DNA of 5,257 nucleotides, taken from positions 1-5,257 of the forward strand of contig JABWAJ010000599.1 of assembly GCA_013361075.1 (NCBI GenBank), given 5' to 3'. This DNA is from Saprospiraceae bacterium. GTDB taxonomy: Bacteria; Bacteroidota; Bacteroidia; Chitinophagales; Saprospiraceae. Under the pieces are notes generated by a model. It made no database searches. It saw only the letters and a program-made list of their open reading frames with translations, and was not told the origin of the DNA. Positions 1 to 5,257 of this stretch are shown here, one piece after another (position 1 is the stretch's first letter; every line of letters begins with the position of its first letter). The translations under genes were made by a program, and so were the position numbers.

Positions 1-1024
1 AATCCTTGAGCAGGTCGCTGATGCGTTTAGCTTCCGGCACATAAAGTACATCAGACCGAACCAGGTTTTGCCACCTGAAAGCAGACGTTTCGTTGAGGTG
101 CCCCAACAGGTCTTTTACATACAAAATACCTTTGATGTTGTCAAAATCATCCATGTACACCGGAATGCGCGAATAGCCTGATTCCTGAGCAACGGCGATC
201 ACCTTTTCGTAGTCGCTGTTCACGTCAAGGGCAACGACGTCTACCCGCGAGCGCATGATTTGCTTCACCATCACATCGCCAAACTTGACAATGCTTTTAA
301 GGATGTCAATTTCCTGTTTACCTGCAACGTCATGGCTGATGACGGCCAGCGTAATGGCTTCGTCAATTTCCTCACGGCTGGCAACCGAATTGGGCGTTGC
401 GTTTTTTGCGAGCCTGCGCTCTACAAAACCGGTCAGCGTAATGAGCAAAGTGGTGAGCGGGCGAAATACCCGGATCAGTACCCGGAGCGGTGCCGACATC
501 AAACGGGCCAGCTGGATGTTGTTTGAGCGGGCGTAAACTTTGGGCGATACCTCGCCGAAAAGTACCAGCAGAAATGTGACACCCACCACCGTAATCATAA
601 AACTGATGAATCCCGACAGGGCAGGTTCGGAAAAAAAGTTGCCCAATCCCAGGGTATAAATAATGGAGGAAGACCAAAAGCTGATGGTCTCTTCCGGAAG
701 TGCCCGTTTCAATACAAAATCGGACAACAAAACGATGCCGATATTGACGAAGGTATTGCCTACAAGTATGGTAGCCAAAAGCAACCCGGGGTGGTTTTTC
801 AGCGAAAGGATGCGTTTTCCGGAAGGACTGTTTTCTTCTTCTATTTTTTCAAGATCGGATGGAGCGAGCGAAAAATAAGCAACTTCCGAGCCTGACATCA
901 GCGCTGAAGCGCACAACAAAAATACAAGGCCGACCAACCCGAAAACAACTTCGATTGAAAAAATCGGGGTCGCGGAGAGAAAAATAAAACTTGAATAAAG
1001 CCAGCTGTCAGGTTCAGTTTCCAA
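1..1024 (-). CDS. gldE: Gliding motility-associated protein GldE, CNNM/DUF21 plus CBS membrane protein (C-terminus beyond left edge)
   Basis: An uninterrupted minus-strand frame of 341 codons runs off the left edge. GldE is a membrane protein of the HlyC/CorC (CNNM) family, linked in Bacteroidota to gliding and to assembly of the type IX secretion/gliding machinery; its biochemical role is not settled. Seen in the translation: a first transmembrane helix near residues 26-43, followed by SGSEVAYFSL (44-53), typical of DUF21 domains; LLATILVGNTFVNIGIVLL (82-100); a further hydrophobic segment ending in the family motif FGEVSPKVYA (156-165); then the start of the CBS pair (KFGDVMVKQIM, about 237-247, and SGYSRIPVYMDD, about 272-283). 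The usual length is about 430-450 residues, so the CBS tail and CorC-like domain lie outside. No ATG exists in frame after the upstream stop. The likely start is TTG at 1024-1022, giving (M)ETEPDSW, which resembles other GldE N-termini. It sits 41 bp downstream of ssb, so co-transcription is likely. Confidence 0.92.
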   Translation of the reverse strand, partial: METEPDSWLYSSFIFLSATPIFSIEVVFGLVGLVFLLCASALMSGSEVAYFSLAPSDLEKIEEENSPSGKRILSLKNHPGLLLATILVGNTFVNIGIVLLSDFVLKRALPEETISFWSSSIIYTLGLGNFFSEPALSGFISFMITVVGVTFLLVLFGEVSPKVYARSNNIQLARLMSAPLRVLIRVFRPLTTLLITLTGFVERRLAKNATPNSVASREEIDEAITLAVISHDVAGKQEIDILKSIVKFGDVMVKQIMRSRVDVVALDVNSDYEKVIAVAQESGYSRIPVYMDDFDNIKGILYVKDLLGHLNETSAFRWQNLVRSDVLYVPEAKRISDLLKD

Positions 1025-1065
1025 CGAGATTTGAAGTTTGTGAAACCATGCGATTGCCCCGGAAA

Positions 1066-1506
1066 TTAAAAGGGCAAATCGTTATCGGAACCTCCATCGG
1101 GCATTGGCGACATCGGCGGGGGAGCGTCGTTGTAGCTGCTGCCGGGTTCGTCTGCCTGTGAAGGGAAATAGCCGCTGCTTTCCTTTTTGGCCAAAGAGCG
1201 GAAATAATTGGCGACTACTTCTGTGATGTAGCGATCGTTGCCGTCCTGGTCTTTCCAGGAGCGGTGTGTGAGTTTGCCTTCAATGTAAACGGGCATGCCT
1301 TTCTTCAGTTGGGCCTCTGCTCTTTCTGCAAGATTGCGCCAAACGACAACATTGTGCCACTCGGTCTGGTCCTGCCAGTCTCCGTTTTTGTCTTTGTAGC
1401 TTTCATTGGTGGCAATTGTAAATTTTGCTACGACGGCACCATTTTCGAGGCGACGCACTTCCGGGTCTCTGCCCAGGTTGCCGATCAGTATGACCTTATT
1501 GACCAT
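1066..1506 (-). CDS. ssb: Single-stranded DNA-binding protein SSB
   Basis: A complete 146-residue protein with an ATG start. SSB coats single-stranded DNA during replication, recombination and repair, normally as a homotetramer, and recruits partners through its acidic C-terminal tip. The N-terminal OB fold (about residues 1-107) opens with MVNKVILIGNLGRDPEVRRL and includes FTIATNESYKD, the WHNVVVW strand (50-56), GMPVYIEGKLTHRSW (70-84) and VANYFRSL (98-105), all standard for bacterial SSB. Aromatic residues W44, W50, W56 and W84 lie where base-stacking residues are usual. The tail (about 108-146) is low-complexity, rich in Pro, Gly, Ser and Asp, and ends in DNDLPF, the Bacteroidota version of the conserved acidic/hydrophobic tip. 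It lies 44 bp downstream of mutY and 41 bp upstream of gldE on the same strand, consistent with a repair/housekeeping operon. Nothing is broken or unusual. Confidence 0.97.
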   Translation of the reverse strand: MVNKVILIGNLGRDPEVRRLENGAVVAKFTIATNESYKDKNGDWQDQTEWHNVVVWRNLAERAEAQLKKGMPVYIEGKLTHRSWKDQDGNDRYITEVVANYFRSLAKKESSGYFPSQADEPGSSYNDAPPPMSPMPDGGSDNDLPF

Positions 1507-1550
1507 AGTCTATGCTGGTTTGTTTGTTGTCGAAGAGATGCTGTGGGGCA

Positions 1551-2630
1551 TCAAACTAATCTTAAATATAAGGAATTATCCTTCAGGTAGCGATCTATCA
1601 CCTTTGGAAAGGCAAAATTATTCAAGTTTTTTTGTTCCACTGCTATAAACGGCGCGGTATTTGGTAATTGCTTCATTTCGAGGTCTATTTCAAAAAAAAG
1701 GGCAACGACTTTCTGGTGGGTCAGCAGTTGCCGGAAAGGCCCGGCAATCTGTCGCAAAGACCAGCTTTTTTCCCCGATCAATTCCTGCCAGAGGGCTTCC
1801 TGCATCAAACTTTCGGGGCTTTCAGCAAGGGCTTCGCGTTCGATCACCGGGAATTCGTAAAGCTGCTGCCAGATGTCGGCGTCTGTGCGTTTCCGGATCA
1901 GCGTTTGCCCGTCGGTGCGCAAGACTAAGTAGTGGAAAAACCGGTCCCGCTTTTCTATTTTTTTAGCCTTTACGGGCAATTGCTCCACGCGGTTTTGCTG
2001 AAAAGCCCGGCAATCTTGCGACATGGGGCAGGCGCTGCACTGCGGGTTGCGCGGCGTGCACCAGGTGGCACCGAAGTCCATGATGGCCTGGTTGTATTCG
2101 GCGGGGTTTGCTGCGTCCAGAAGCTCTCCGGCCCGTCGCGCAAACAGCTTTTTCCCTTCCGTGCTGTCAATGGGCAGGTCAATGCCGAGGTAGCGCGCCA
2201 GCACCCGGAACACATTGCCGTCCAGCACGGCGTGTGGCAAATCGTAGGCAAAAGAAGCAATGGCGGCGGCTGTGTAGGCGCCTACGCCTTTGAGCTGCAG
2301 CAGGCCTTCGTAGGTGTCCGGAAACTGGCCGCCCAATTCGGAAGCCACCATTTTTGCGGTGCCGTGCAGGTTTCTGGCCCGCGAGTAGTAGCCGAGGCCC
2401 TCCCAGAGTTTCATCACCTCGTCTTCGGGCGCGTTGGCTAAGGCTTCTACCGTTGGGTATTTTTCGCGAAAGCGCTCGAAATAGGGCAATCCCTGCTCCA
2501 CACGCGTTTGCTGCAGGATGATTTCCGACAGCCAGATGGTGTAGGCGTCGGGGTGCGCCTTCCAGGGCAGGGGGCGGGGATTGGTCTTGCGCCAGGCGAG
2601 GAGGCGTTGGGAAAAAGTCGAAGAATCCAT
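1551..2630 (-). CDS. mutY: A/G-specific adenine DNA glycosylase MutY
   Basis: A 359-residue protein that removes adenine mispaired with 8-oxoguanine or guanine, starting base-excision repair. From the ATG, the segment WLSEIILQQTRV (33-44) carries the expected catalytic Glu (E36). The helix-hairpin-helix is LKGVGAYTA (113-121), and VLDGNVFRVLARYLG (135-149) holds the catalytic Asp (D137). Four cysteines spaced C-x6-C-x2-C-x5-C (191, 198, 201, 207) form the [4Fe-4S] cluster loop. The C-terminal half (about 228-353) is the NUDIX-like domain that reads 8-oxoG, with DIWQQLYEFP (252-261) and FRQLLTHQ (299-306). Length is normal for the family. I chose the ATG at 2630-2628; a longer version starting at a TTG at 2636 adds only two residues and looks less likely. 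It heads the minus-strand cluster with ssb and gldE, an order common in Bacteroidota. Confidence 0.97.
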   Translation of the reverse strand: MDSSTFSQRLLAWRKTNPRPLPWKAHPDAYTIWLSEIILQQTRVEQGLPYFERFREKYPTVEALANAPEDEVMKLWEGLGYYSRARNLHGTAKMVASELGGQFPDTYEGLLQLKGVGAYTAAAIASFAYDLPHAVLDGNVFRVLARYLGIDLPIDSTEGKKLFARRAGELLDAANPAEYNQAIMDFGATWCTPRNPQCSACPMSQDCRAFQQNRVEQLPVKAKKIEKRDRFFHYLVLRTDGQTLIRKRTDADIWQQLYEFPVIEREALAESPESLMQEALWQELIGEKSWSLRQIAGPFRQLLTHQKVVALFFEIDLEMKQLPNTAPFIAVEQKNLNNFAFPKVIDRYLKDNSLYLRLV

Positions 2631-2633
2631 GTA

Positions 2634-2641
2634 CAAATGTA
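2634..2641 (-). promoter_or_regulatory. Possible minus-strand -7 element (TACATTTG) just before mutY
   Basis: Read on the minus strand, TACATTTG fits the Bacteroidota -7 consensus TANNTTTG and ends three bases before the mutY ATG. There is no TTTG at the usual 19-21 bp upstream, and the implied transcription start would fall on or just inside the ATG, giving a leaderless message. This is only a candidate; the true promoter could lie elsewhere in 2642-2739. Confidence 0.2.
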
Positions 2642-2670
2642 GGTATTGGAAGGTTCGTGTTTTTGACTAT

Positions 2671-2702
2671 TTTGGAATTGTGCAAAGGAGCGCTTAAATT
2701 TG
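2671..2702 (+). promoter_or_regulatory. Bacteroidota-type promoter for the UPF0175 gene (TTTG, 20 bp, TAAATTTG)
   Basis: The plus strand has TTTG at 2671-2674 and TAAATTTG at 2695-2702, separated by 20 bp. This matches the primary sigma-factor consensus of Bacteroidota (-33 TTTG, -7 TANNTTTG) in sequence and spacing. Transcription would start near 2707-2710 and leave a leader of about 30 nt before the ATG at 2740. The leader is AT-rich and lacks a clear Shine-Dalgarno near the ATG, as is normal in this phylum. Confidence 0.65.
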
Positions 2703-2739
2703 GAGGTAATAATGCCGCATTGTCATACAAATTCAAAAT

Positions 2740-2982
2740 ATGAAAACATTAGGGTTGAATATACCGGATAGCATAGCAATAGACGATAACGAAGCGCTTA
2801 TGGCAATTGCTTCCCGTCTTTATGAAAAAGGAAAACGATCTCTTGGCCAGGCAGCTGATCTTGCCGGGCTTTCTAAACGTGCATGCATGGAAGTTTTGGG
2901 AACTCATGGCGTTTCCATTTTTAATTACTCACCAGACGAGCTTGATCGGGACATAGCCAATGCGAAGCATTATCATCTCTGA
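2740..2982 (+). CDS. UPF0175 family antitoxin-like protein
   Basis: A complete 80-residue protein that fits UPF0175 (Pfam PF03683): an N-terminal segment opening KTLGLNIPDSIAID, a helix with EALMAIASRLYEKGKRSLGQ (18-37), then a helix-turn-helix-like stretch AADLAGLSKRACMEVLGTHGV (about 38-58), and a C-terminal tail SPDELDRDIANAK. Members of this family are commonly encoded just upstream of DUF3368 PIN-domain proteins and are regarded as the antitoxin and DNA-binding half of a VapBC-like pair. The same layout is seen here: a frame starting like a DUF3368 PIN protein begins at 2960 and overlaps the end of this gene by 23 bp. That partner is broken, so this gene now appears to be an orphan antitoxin or a stand-alone regulator. 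It has its own strong promoter and may autoregulate from it, which is inference. Its G+C (about 45% over the 120 bases counted) is below that of the start of the large gene downstream (60% over 3421-3480). Confidence 0.85.
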   Translation: MKTLGLNIPDSIAIDDNEALMAIASRLYEKGKRSLGQAADLAGLSKRACMEVLGTHGVSIFNYSPDELDRDIANAKHYHL

Positions 2983-3173
2983 TACAAGCTGCCTTATTTT
3001 ATTGGAGAAAATTGGCGAGCTATTGCTGGTGCATGAACTTTTCGGCGATTGATGCGAAACAAAAAGGATTATTAGAAAGCATTGGACCCAATCTGGAAAA
3101 AATCAAAAAGACAAATTTCAGATTGACGAAAGCATTGGAAGACCGAGCGCTGGAAAGAGCGGGCGAATTGTAA
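2960..3173 (+). pseudogene. Remnant of a DUF3368 PIN-domain toxin (internal deletion and frame change)
   Basis: An ATG at 2960, inside the end of the UPF0175 gene, starts MRSIIISDTSCLILLEKIGE, the characteristic N-terminus of DUF3368 (PF11848) PIN ribonuclease-like proteins, including the first conserved Asp (D8 in ISDTS). The frame stops at a TGA (3050-3052) after 30 residues. A different frame, open from about 3042 to the TAA at 3171-3173, encodes AKQKGLLESIGPNLEKIKKT followed by NFRLTKALEDRALERAGEL, which resembles the C-terminal end of the same family. Together the pieces give about 73 residues, against roughly 155-165 for an intact member, so the central part carrying the remaining acidic active-site residues is gone and the ends are out of frame. 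An active nuclease is very unlikely. The alternative, two unrelated short ORFs, is unlikely because both ends match one family in the right order next to its usual partner. Confidence 0.8.
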
Positions 3174-3193
3174 ATCAACGATTGTTTTTGTTG

Positions 3194-3236
3194 AAAATGC
3201 CTCTTATTAATTTGATAACGTGAACTCGGGCATTTT
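3194..3236 (+). terminator. Weak stem-loop, possible terminator after the toxin-antitoxin remnant
   Basis: AAAATGCC (3194-3201) pairs perfectly with GGCATTTT (3229-3236), and one more T follows. This A-tract/T-tract stem lies 20 bp after the stop of the toxin remnant. The G+C part of the stem is only three to four pairs and the loop is 27 nt, so it is a poor intrinsic terminator and may be chance. Confidence 0.2.
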
Positions 3237-3244
3237 TAAGAAAC

Positions 3245-3305
3245 GGCGGACTAAAGCCCGCGAAACGGAGGGCACCGTGCTATGTTCCGCGGGCTTTAGT
3301 CCGCC
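3245..3305. repeat. Nested palindrome: 18-bp perfect inverted repeat, REP-like
   Basis: GGCGGACTAAAGCCCGCG (3245-3262) is an exact reverse complement of CGCGGGCTTTAGTCCGCC (3288-3305), with a 25-nt spacer. Each arm is also a near-palindrome: the core of the right arm (3289-3304) can fold on itself as GCGGGCT/AGTCCGC with one G-T wobble, and the left core (3246-3261) does the same with one A-C mismatch. Such paired imperfect palindromes resemble REP/BIME-type intergenic repeats. Some are mobilised by RAYT-type transposases, but none is seen here. There is no T-run after the right arm, so it is not a typical intrinsic terminator, although the transcript would form a very stable hairpin. Whether other copies exist in the genome cannot be seen from this window. 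Confidence 0.85.
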
Positions 3306-3395
3306 TTGTTTCCCCAAAAGGTACAAAATCCTGACCACGGTTGTTGCAAAATTTGATAGCAATAAGTCACCCGGTTACTACGACAACCAAAAATC

Positions 3396-5257
3396 ATGAA
3401 CGAAACCAAACTGTTCACCACCCAAATCAAAGCTTTGGTCGCCAAACACGACCTGAAGGAAGCCCTCCGCCAGCTCCGGCTGCTGCTCGAAAACAGCCCG
3501 GCATTGGAGGAAGCCCTTCAGCAGGAGGAGCGGTTTAGGGACATCCGCCGGCAAATCCGCCTCGGGCTGGTAGACGAAGAACAGGCCAACCTGCTCCACA
3601 ACCAGATCAGCGCAGCCATCCTCGAATTGCTGCGCGAACTCGACTCGCCGGAAAGCCTTCAGCCGTCCGTCCGGGCGCAGGTGGAGCAGGCTGCCGGGGT
3701 GGTGAACAGCAAAAATGTGGTGGTGGGTTCGACGATAGAGGCAGGCCAAAATGCTGTTATTGGCGATGGAAACACCATTCAACAAACGTTTATTACGTAT
3801 GCAGGCGAGCGCAAAATCCCCCGCCTGCTCAGTACCCCACCCTTCATTCCACCGGTATTTATCGGCAGAGACGATGAACTCCGGGAGGTACACGACCGCC
3901 TTTTCGGCGGCCAAAATCTGCTGCTGCTGGTGAACGGACAGGGCGGGATCGGCAAAACTTCCTTTGCAGCAAAATATTGGGAATTGTTCCAGGACAAATA
4001 CAGCCATCTGGCTTTTGTTTATGTCGGGGGCGGCATTGCAGAAGCGCTGCTTTCCACCGTTGCGCCTGCATTGGCGCTGGACTTCCCGGACACAATGCCG
4101 ACCTTCCAGCGCTTCGAGCAGTTGATTTTTTTTGTTGCAAACCTCCAAAAACCCTGCCTGCTGGTATTGGACAACGCCAACGACGCCGGAGATCTGGAAA
4201 AAATATACCCCCTGCTGGGGCGCTGCACCAATTTCCACCTGCTCCTCACTTCCCGCCTGGCAGAATTTGAAGAAACGGCGAGCTATGAGATCGGGGCTTT
4301 GAAAGCACAGTTCCCGCTTGACCTGTTTAAAAAATACTACCCCAGGCACCTGGAGGCCGAAAACGAGTTGTTTTGGGGCATCTTCCGGGCGGTTGGCGGG
4401 AATACGCTGGTACTGGAAATTTTAGCCAAAAACCTGCGCGAAATCAACCAGGCCGAAACCTTTTACCCGCTTTCCCAACTGCTCGCCGACCTGCAAGGCA
4501 AGGGGCTGCTGCAATTGAGCGAGCAGGCCAAAGTGAAAGTGCACTGGCAGGGTTTCGAAAAAACCGAACCGGAACAGATCATCCAGGCGCTCTACGATTT
4601 GCACCCGCTGGAGGCTGACGAATTGGCGCTCCTGAGCAATTTGGCCGTGCTGCCGCCTGAAAACATTCCCTATCCGACCCTCAAAAGCCTGTTGCAACCG
4701 GAAAACGCCCGGCAATTTTCCGATACCCTGACCCGCCTTTTCCGCAAAGGCTGGATTGAAAAAGGAGAAAGCGACGGCGTAATGGATTATAAAACAAGCC
4801 CGGTGGTGCAGGAAATTGTGCGCCGGAAGAACCCGGAACTGCGCAGAGATTGCCGGGGGCTGGTGGATGCATTGAATGAAAAATTAGATTACGAAGCCGG
4901 GGTAGGTCATTTTCTCAATGCCACTTATTCCGAAGCCTCGCATTTTGTCCGGTATGCAGAAGCTGTATTTGCAAACTTACCGGAACCTGATTGGGATTTA
5001 CAGGTATTAACAGAACGAATCGGTAGGTTTCATCAAACCACCGGCAATTTAGAACAGGCTTTATCCTTTTATGAAGCATTGATGCAGGTCGATAAATTGC
5101 TTTGTGCTTCCGATCCTGACAACGCAGACTTCAAAAACGGGTTGGCCGTTTCTTACGAAAGACTGGGCTCCATCCAAAGCGCGCTGGGCAATTTGGAGCA
5201 GGCTTTGACTTTTTTTGAACAATACAATCAGTTAGAAAAAGAACTGTACGAAGCCTA
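3396..5257 (+). CDS. EAD11-like / STAND (NB-ARC-type) NTPase with C-terminal TPRs, 3' end beyond window
   Basis: An open frame of 620 complete codons from an ATG runs off the right edge. Domains in order: residues 1-83 form a helical domain with LKEALRQLRLLLEN, RRQIRLGLVDEEQANLLHNQ and ILELLREL, which I recognise as an effector-associated domain of the EAD11 type; 102-132 is a beta-rich linker (SKNVVVGSTIEAGQNAVIGD); 155-162 is the FIGRDDEL motif that precedes STAND ATPases; 181-189 GQGGIGKTS is Walker A (K187); 254-260 CLLVLDN is Walker B (D259); 282-287 LLLTSR is the sensor-like motif; 334-347 GGNTLVLEILAKNL occupies the GLPL position; about 397-478 is winged-helix-like, ending YKTSPVVQEIVRR; from about 537 TPR units begin. 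STAND proteins are ATP-driven switches in defence and signalling, and EADs recruit effectors bearing the same EAD. The likely role is therefore a conflict or antiphage sensor-switch in the cytoplasm, which is inference. No effector gene is visible. Leucine-codon use changes after about residue 489. Confidence 0.9.
   Translation, partial: MNETKLFTTQIKALVAKHDLKEALRQLRLLLENSPALEEALQQEERFRDIRRQIRLGLVDEEQANLLHNQISAAILELLRELDSPESLQPSVRAQVEQAAGVVNSKNVVVGSTIEAGQNAVIGDGNTIQQTFITYAGERKIPRLLSTPPFIPPVFIGRDDELREVHDRLFGGQNLLLLVNGQGGIGKTSFAAKYWELFQDKYSHLAFVYVGGGIAEALLSTVAPALALDFPDTMPTFQRFEQLIFFVANLQKPCLLVLDNANDAGDLEKIYPLLGRCTNFHLLLTSRLAEFEETASYEIGALKAQFPLDLFKKYYPRHLEAENELFWGIFRAVGGNTLVLEILAKNLREINQAETFYPLSQLLADLQGKGLLQLSEQAKVKVHWQGFEKTEPEQIIQALYDLHPLEADELALLSNLAVLPPENIPYPTLKSLLQPENARQFSDTLTRLFRKGWIEKGESDGVMDYKTSPVVQEIVRRKNPELRRDCRGLVDALNEKLDYEAGVGHFLNATYSEASHFVRYAEAVFANLPEPDWDLQVLTERIGRFHQTTGNLEQALSFYEALMQVDKLLCASDPDNADFKNGLAVSYERLGSIQSALGNLEQALTFFEQYNQLEKELYEA
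5043..5257 (+). repeat. Tandem TPR-coding repeat, 144-nt period (second unit truncated)
   Basis: The motif GNLEQAL at residues 550-556 recurs at 598-604, exactly 48 codons (144 nt) later, in matching surroundings (LSFYE versus LTFFE). The two 21-nt stretches that encode it, at 5043 and 5187, differ at only three third-codon positions. The second unit continues as FFEQYNQLEKELYEA and is cut by the window edge. In related Bacteroidota proteins such units, about 50 residues long, often recur many times, so a longer array probably follows outside. Confidence 0.7.

Larger units (their letters stand above)
3174..3395. other. Intergenic region between the toxin-antitoxin remnant and the STAND gene
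   Basis: About 220 bp without a supported gene. It contains a weak hairpin (3194-3236) and a strong nested inverted repeat (3245-3305), then an 90-bp leader before the ATG at 3396. I looked for the Bacteroidota promoter pattern ahead of 3396. The nearest candidate is AAAATTTG at 3348-3355, which lacks the leading TA and has no TTTG at the right distance, so no promoter is called. No Shine-Dalgarno is evident before 3396. Confidence 0.6.

Noticed and set aside
1932..2441. Plus-strand 169-codon frame inside mutY
   Set aside because: It is a shadow on the opposite strand of the MutY iron-sulfur and catalytic regions, with no independent signal.
2179..2736. Minus-strand 185-codon frame overlapping the mutY N-terminus and its upstream region
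   Set aside because: It overlaps most of the conserved MutY catalytic domain in another frame, and its translation is Arg/Pro/Ala-rich with no family resemblance.
3348..3355. AAAATTTG as a -7 promoter element for the STAND gene
   Set aside because: It lacks the TA of TANNTTTG and has no TTTG at the usual distance upstream.
3339..3388. GGTTGT ... ACAACC six-base inverted repeat ahead of the STAND gene
   Set aside because: A six-base match across a 38-base loop is expected by chance and lacks any supporting operator or riboswitch feature.
3174..3395. CRISPR array or small-RNA gene in the intergenic region
   Set aside because: There is only one inverted pair and no repeated spacer unit, and no recognisable RNA family was seen.
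3378..4349. Long minus-strand open frame (323 codons) opposite the STAND gene
   Set aside because: It is antisense to a clearly recognisable NTPase, has no recognisable domain, and arises from the codon pattern of the plus-strand gene in a fairly G+C-rich stretch.

Overview
The window comes from a Bacteroidota chromosome, probably a gliding, Saprospiria-like organism; the rank below phylum is inference. The evidence is gldE (a gene confined to Bacteroidota), the mutY-ssb-gldE order typical of that phylum, a textbook Bacteroidota promoter (TTTG, 20 bp, TANNTTTG), and a large EAD/STAND/TPR protein of a kind common in multicellular or filamentous Bacteroidota.

Layout: positions 1-2630 are an ordinary housekeeping block read on the minus strand: mutY (A/G-mismatch DNA glycosylase), ssb (single-strand DNA-binding protein) and gldE (gliding-motility CNNM/CBS membrane protein, running off the left edge). 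The gaps are only 44 and 41 bp, so they look like one operon. Positions 2631-2739 are a divergent promoter region. From 2740 on, everything reads on the plus strand and looks accessory: a small UPF0175 antitoxin-like gene under a strong promoter, the decayed remains of its DUF3368/PIN toxin partner (first ~30 and last ~43 residues left, in different frames), an intergenic stretch with a nested 18-bp perfect inverted repeat, and then a long gene, cut by the right edge, that occupies the last 1.86 kb.

That last gene is the most interesting item. It encodes an N-terminal effector-associated domain (EAD11-like), a short beta-rich linker, a STAND/NB-ARC-type NTPase with clear Walker A and B motifs, a winged-helix segment, and the start of a C-terminal TPR array. 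This is the architecture of NTP-dependent biological-conflict (antiphage or self/non-self) switches: the TPRs sense, the STAND ATPase acts as the switch, and the EAD recruits a separate effector carrying a matching EAD. No effector domain lies in the window. Leucine-codon use changes abruptly between the NTPase part and the TPR part, suggesting that the sensor array has a different recent history from the switch.

The accessory half reads as a small defence or toxin-antitoxin patch placed directly upstream of a conserved housekeeping operon. No tRNA, rRNA, CRISPR array, transposase or integrase was seen.
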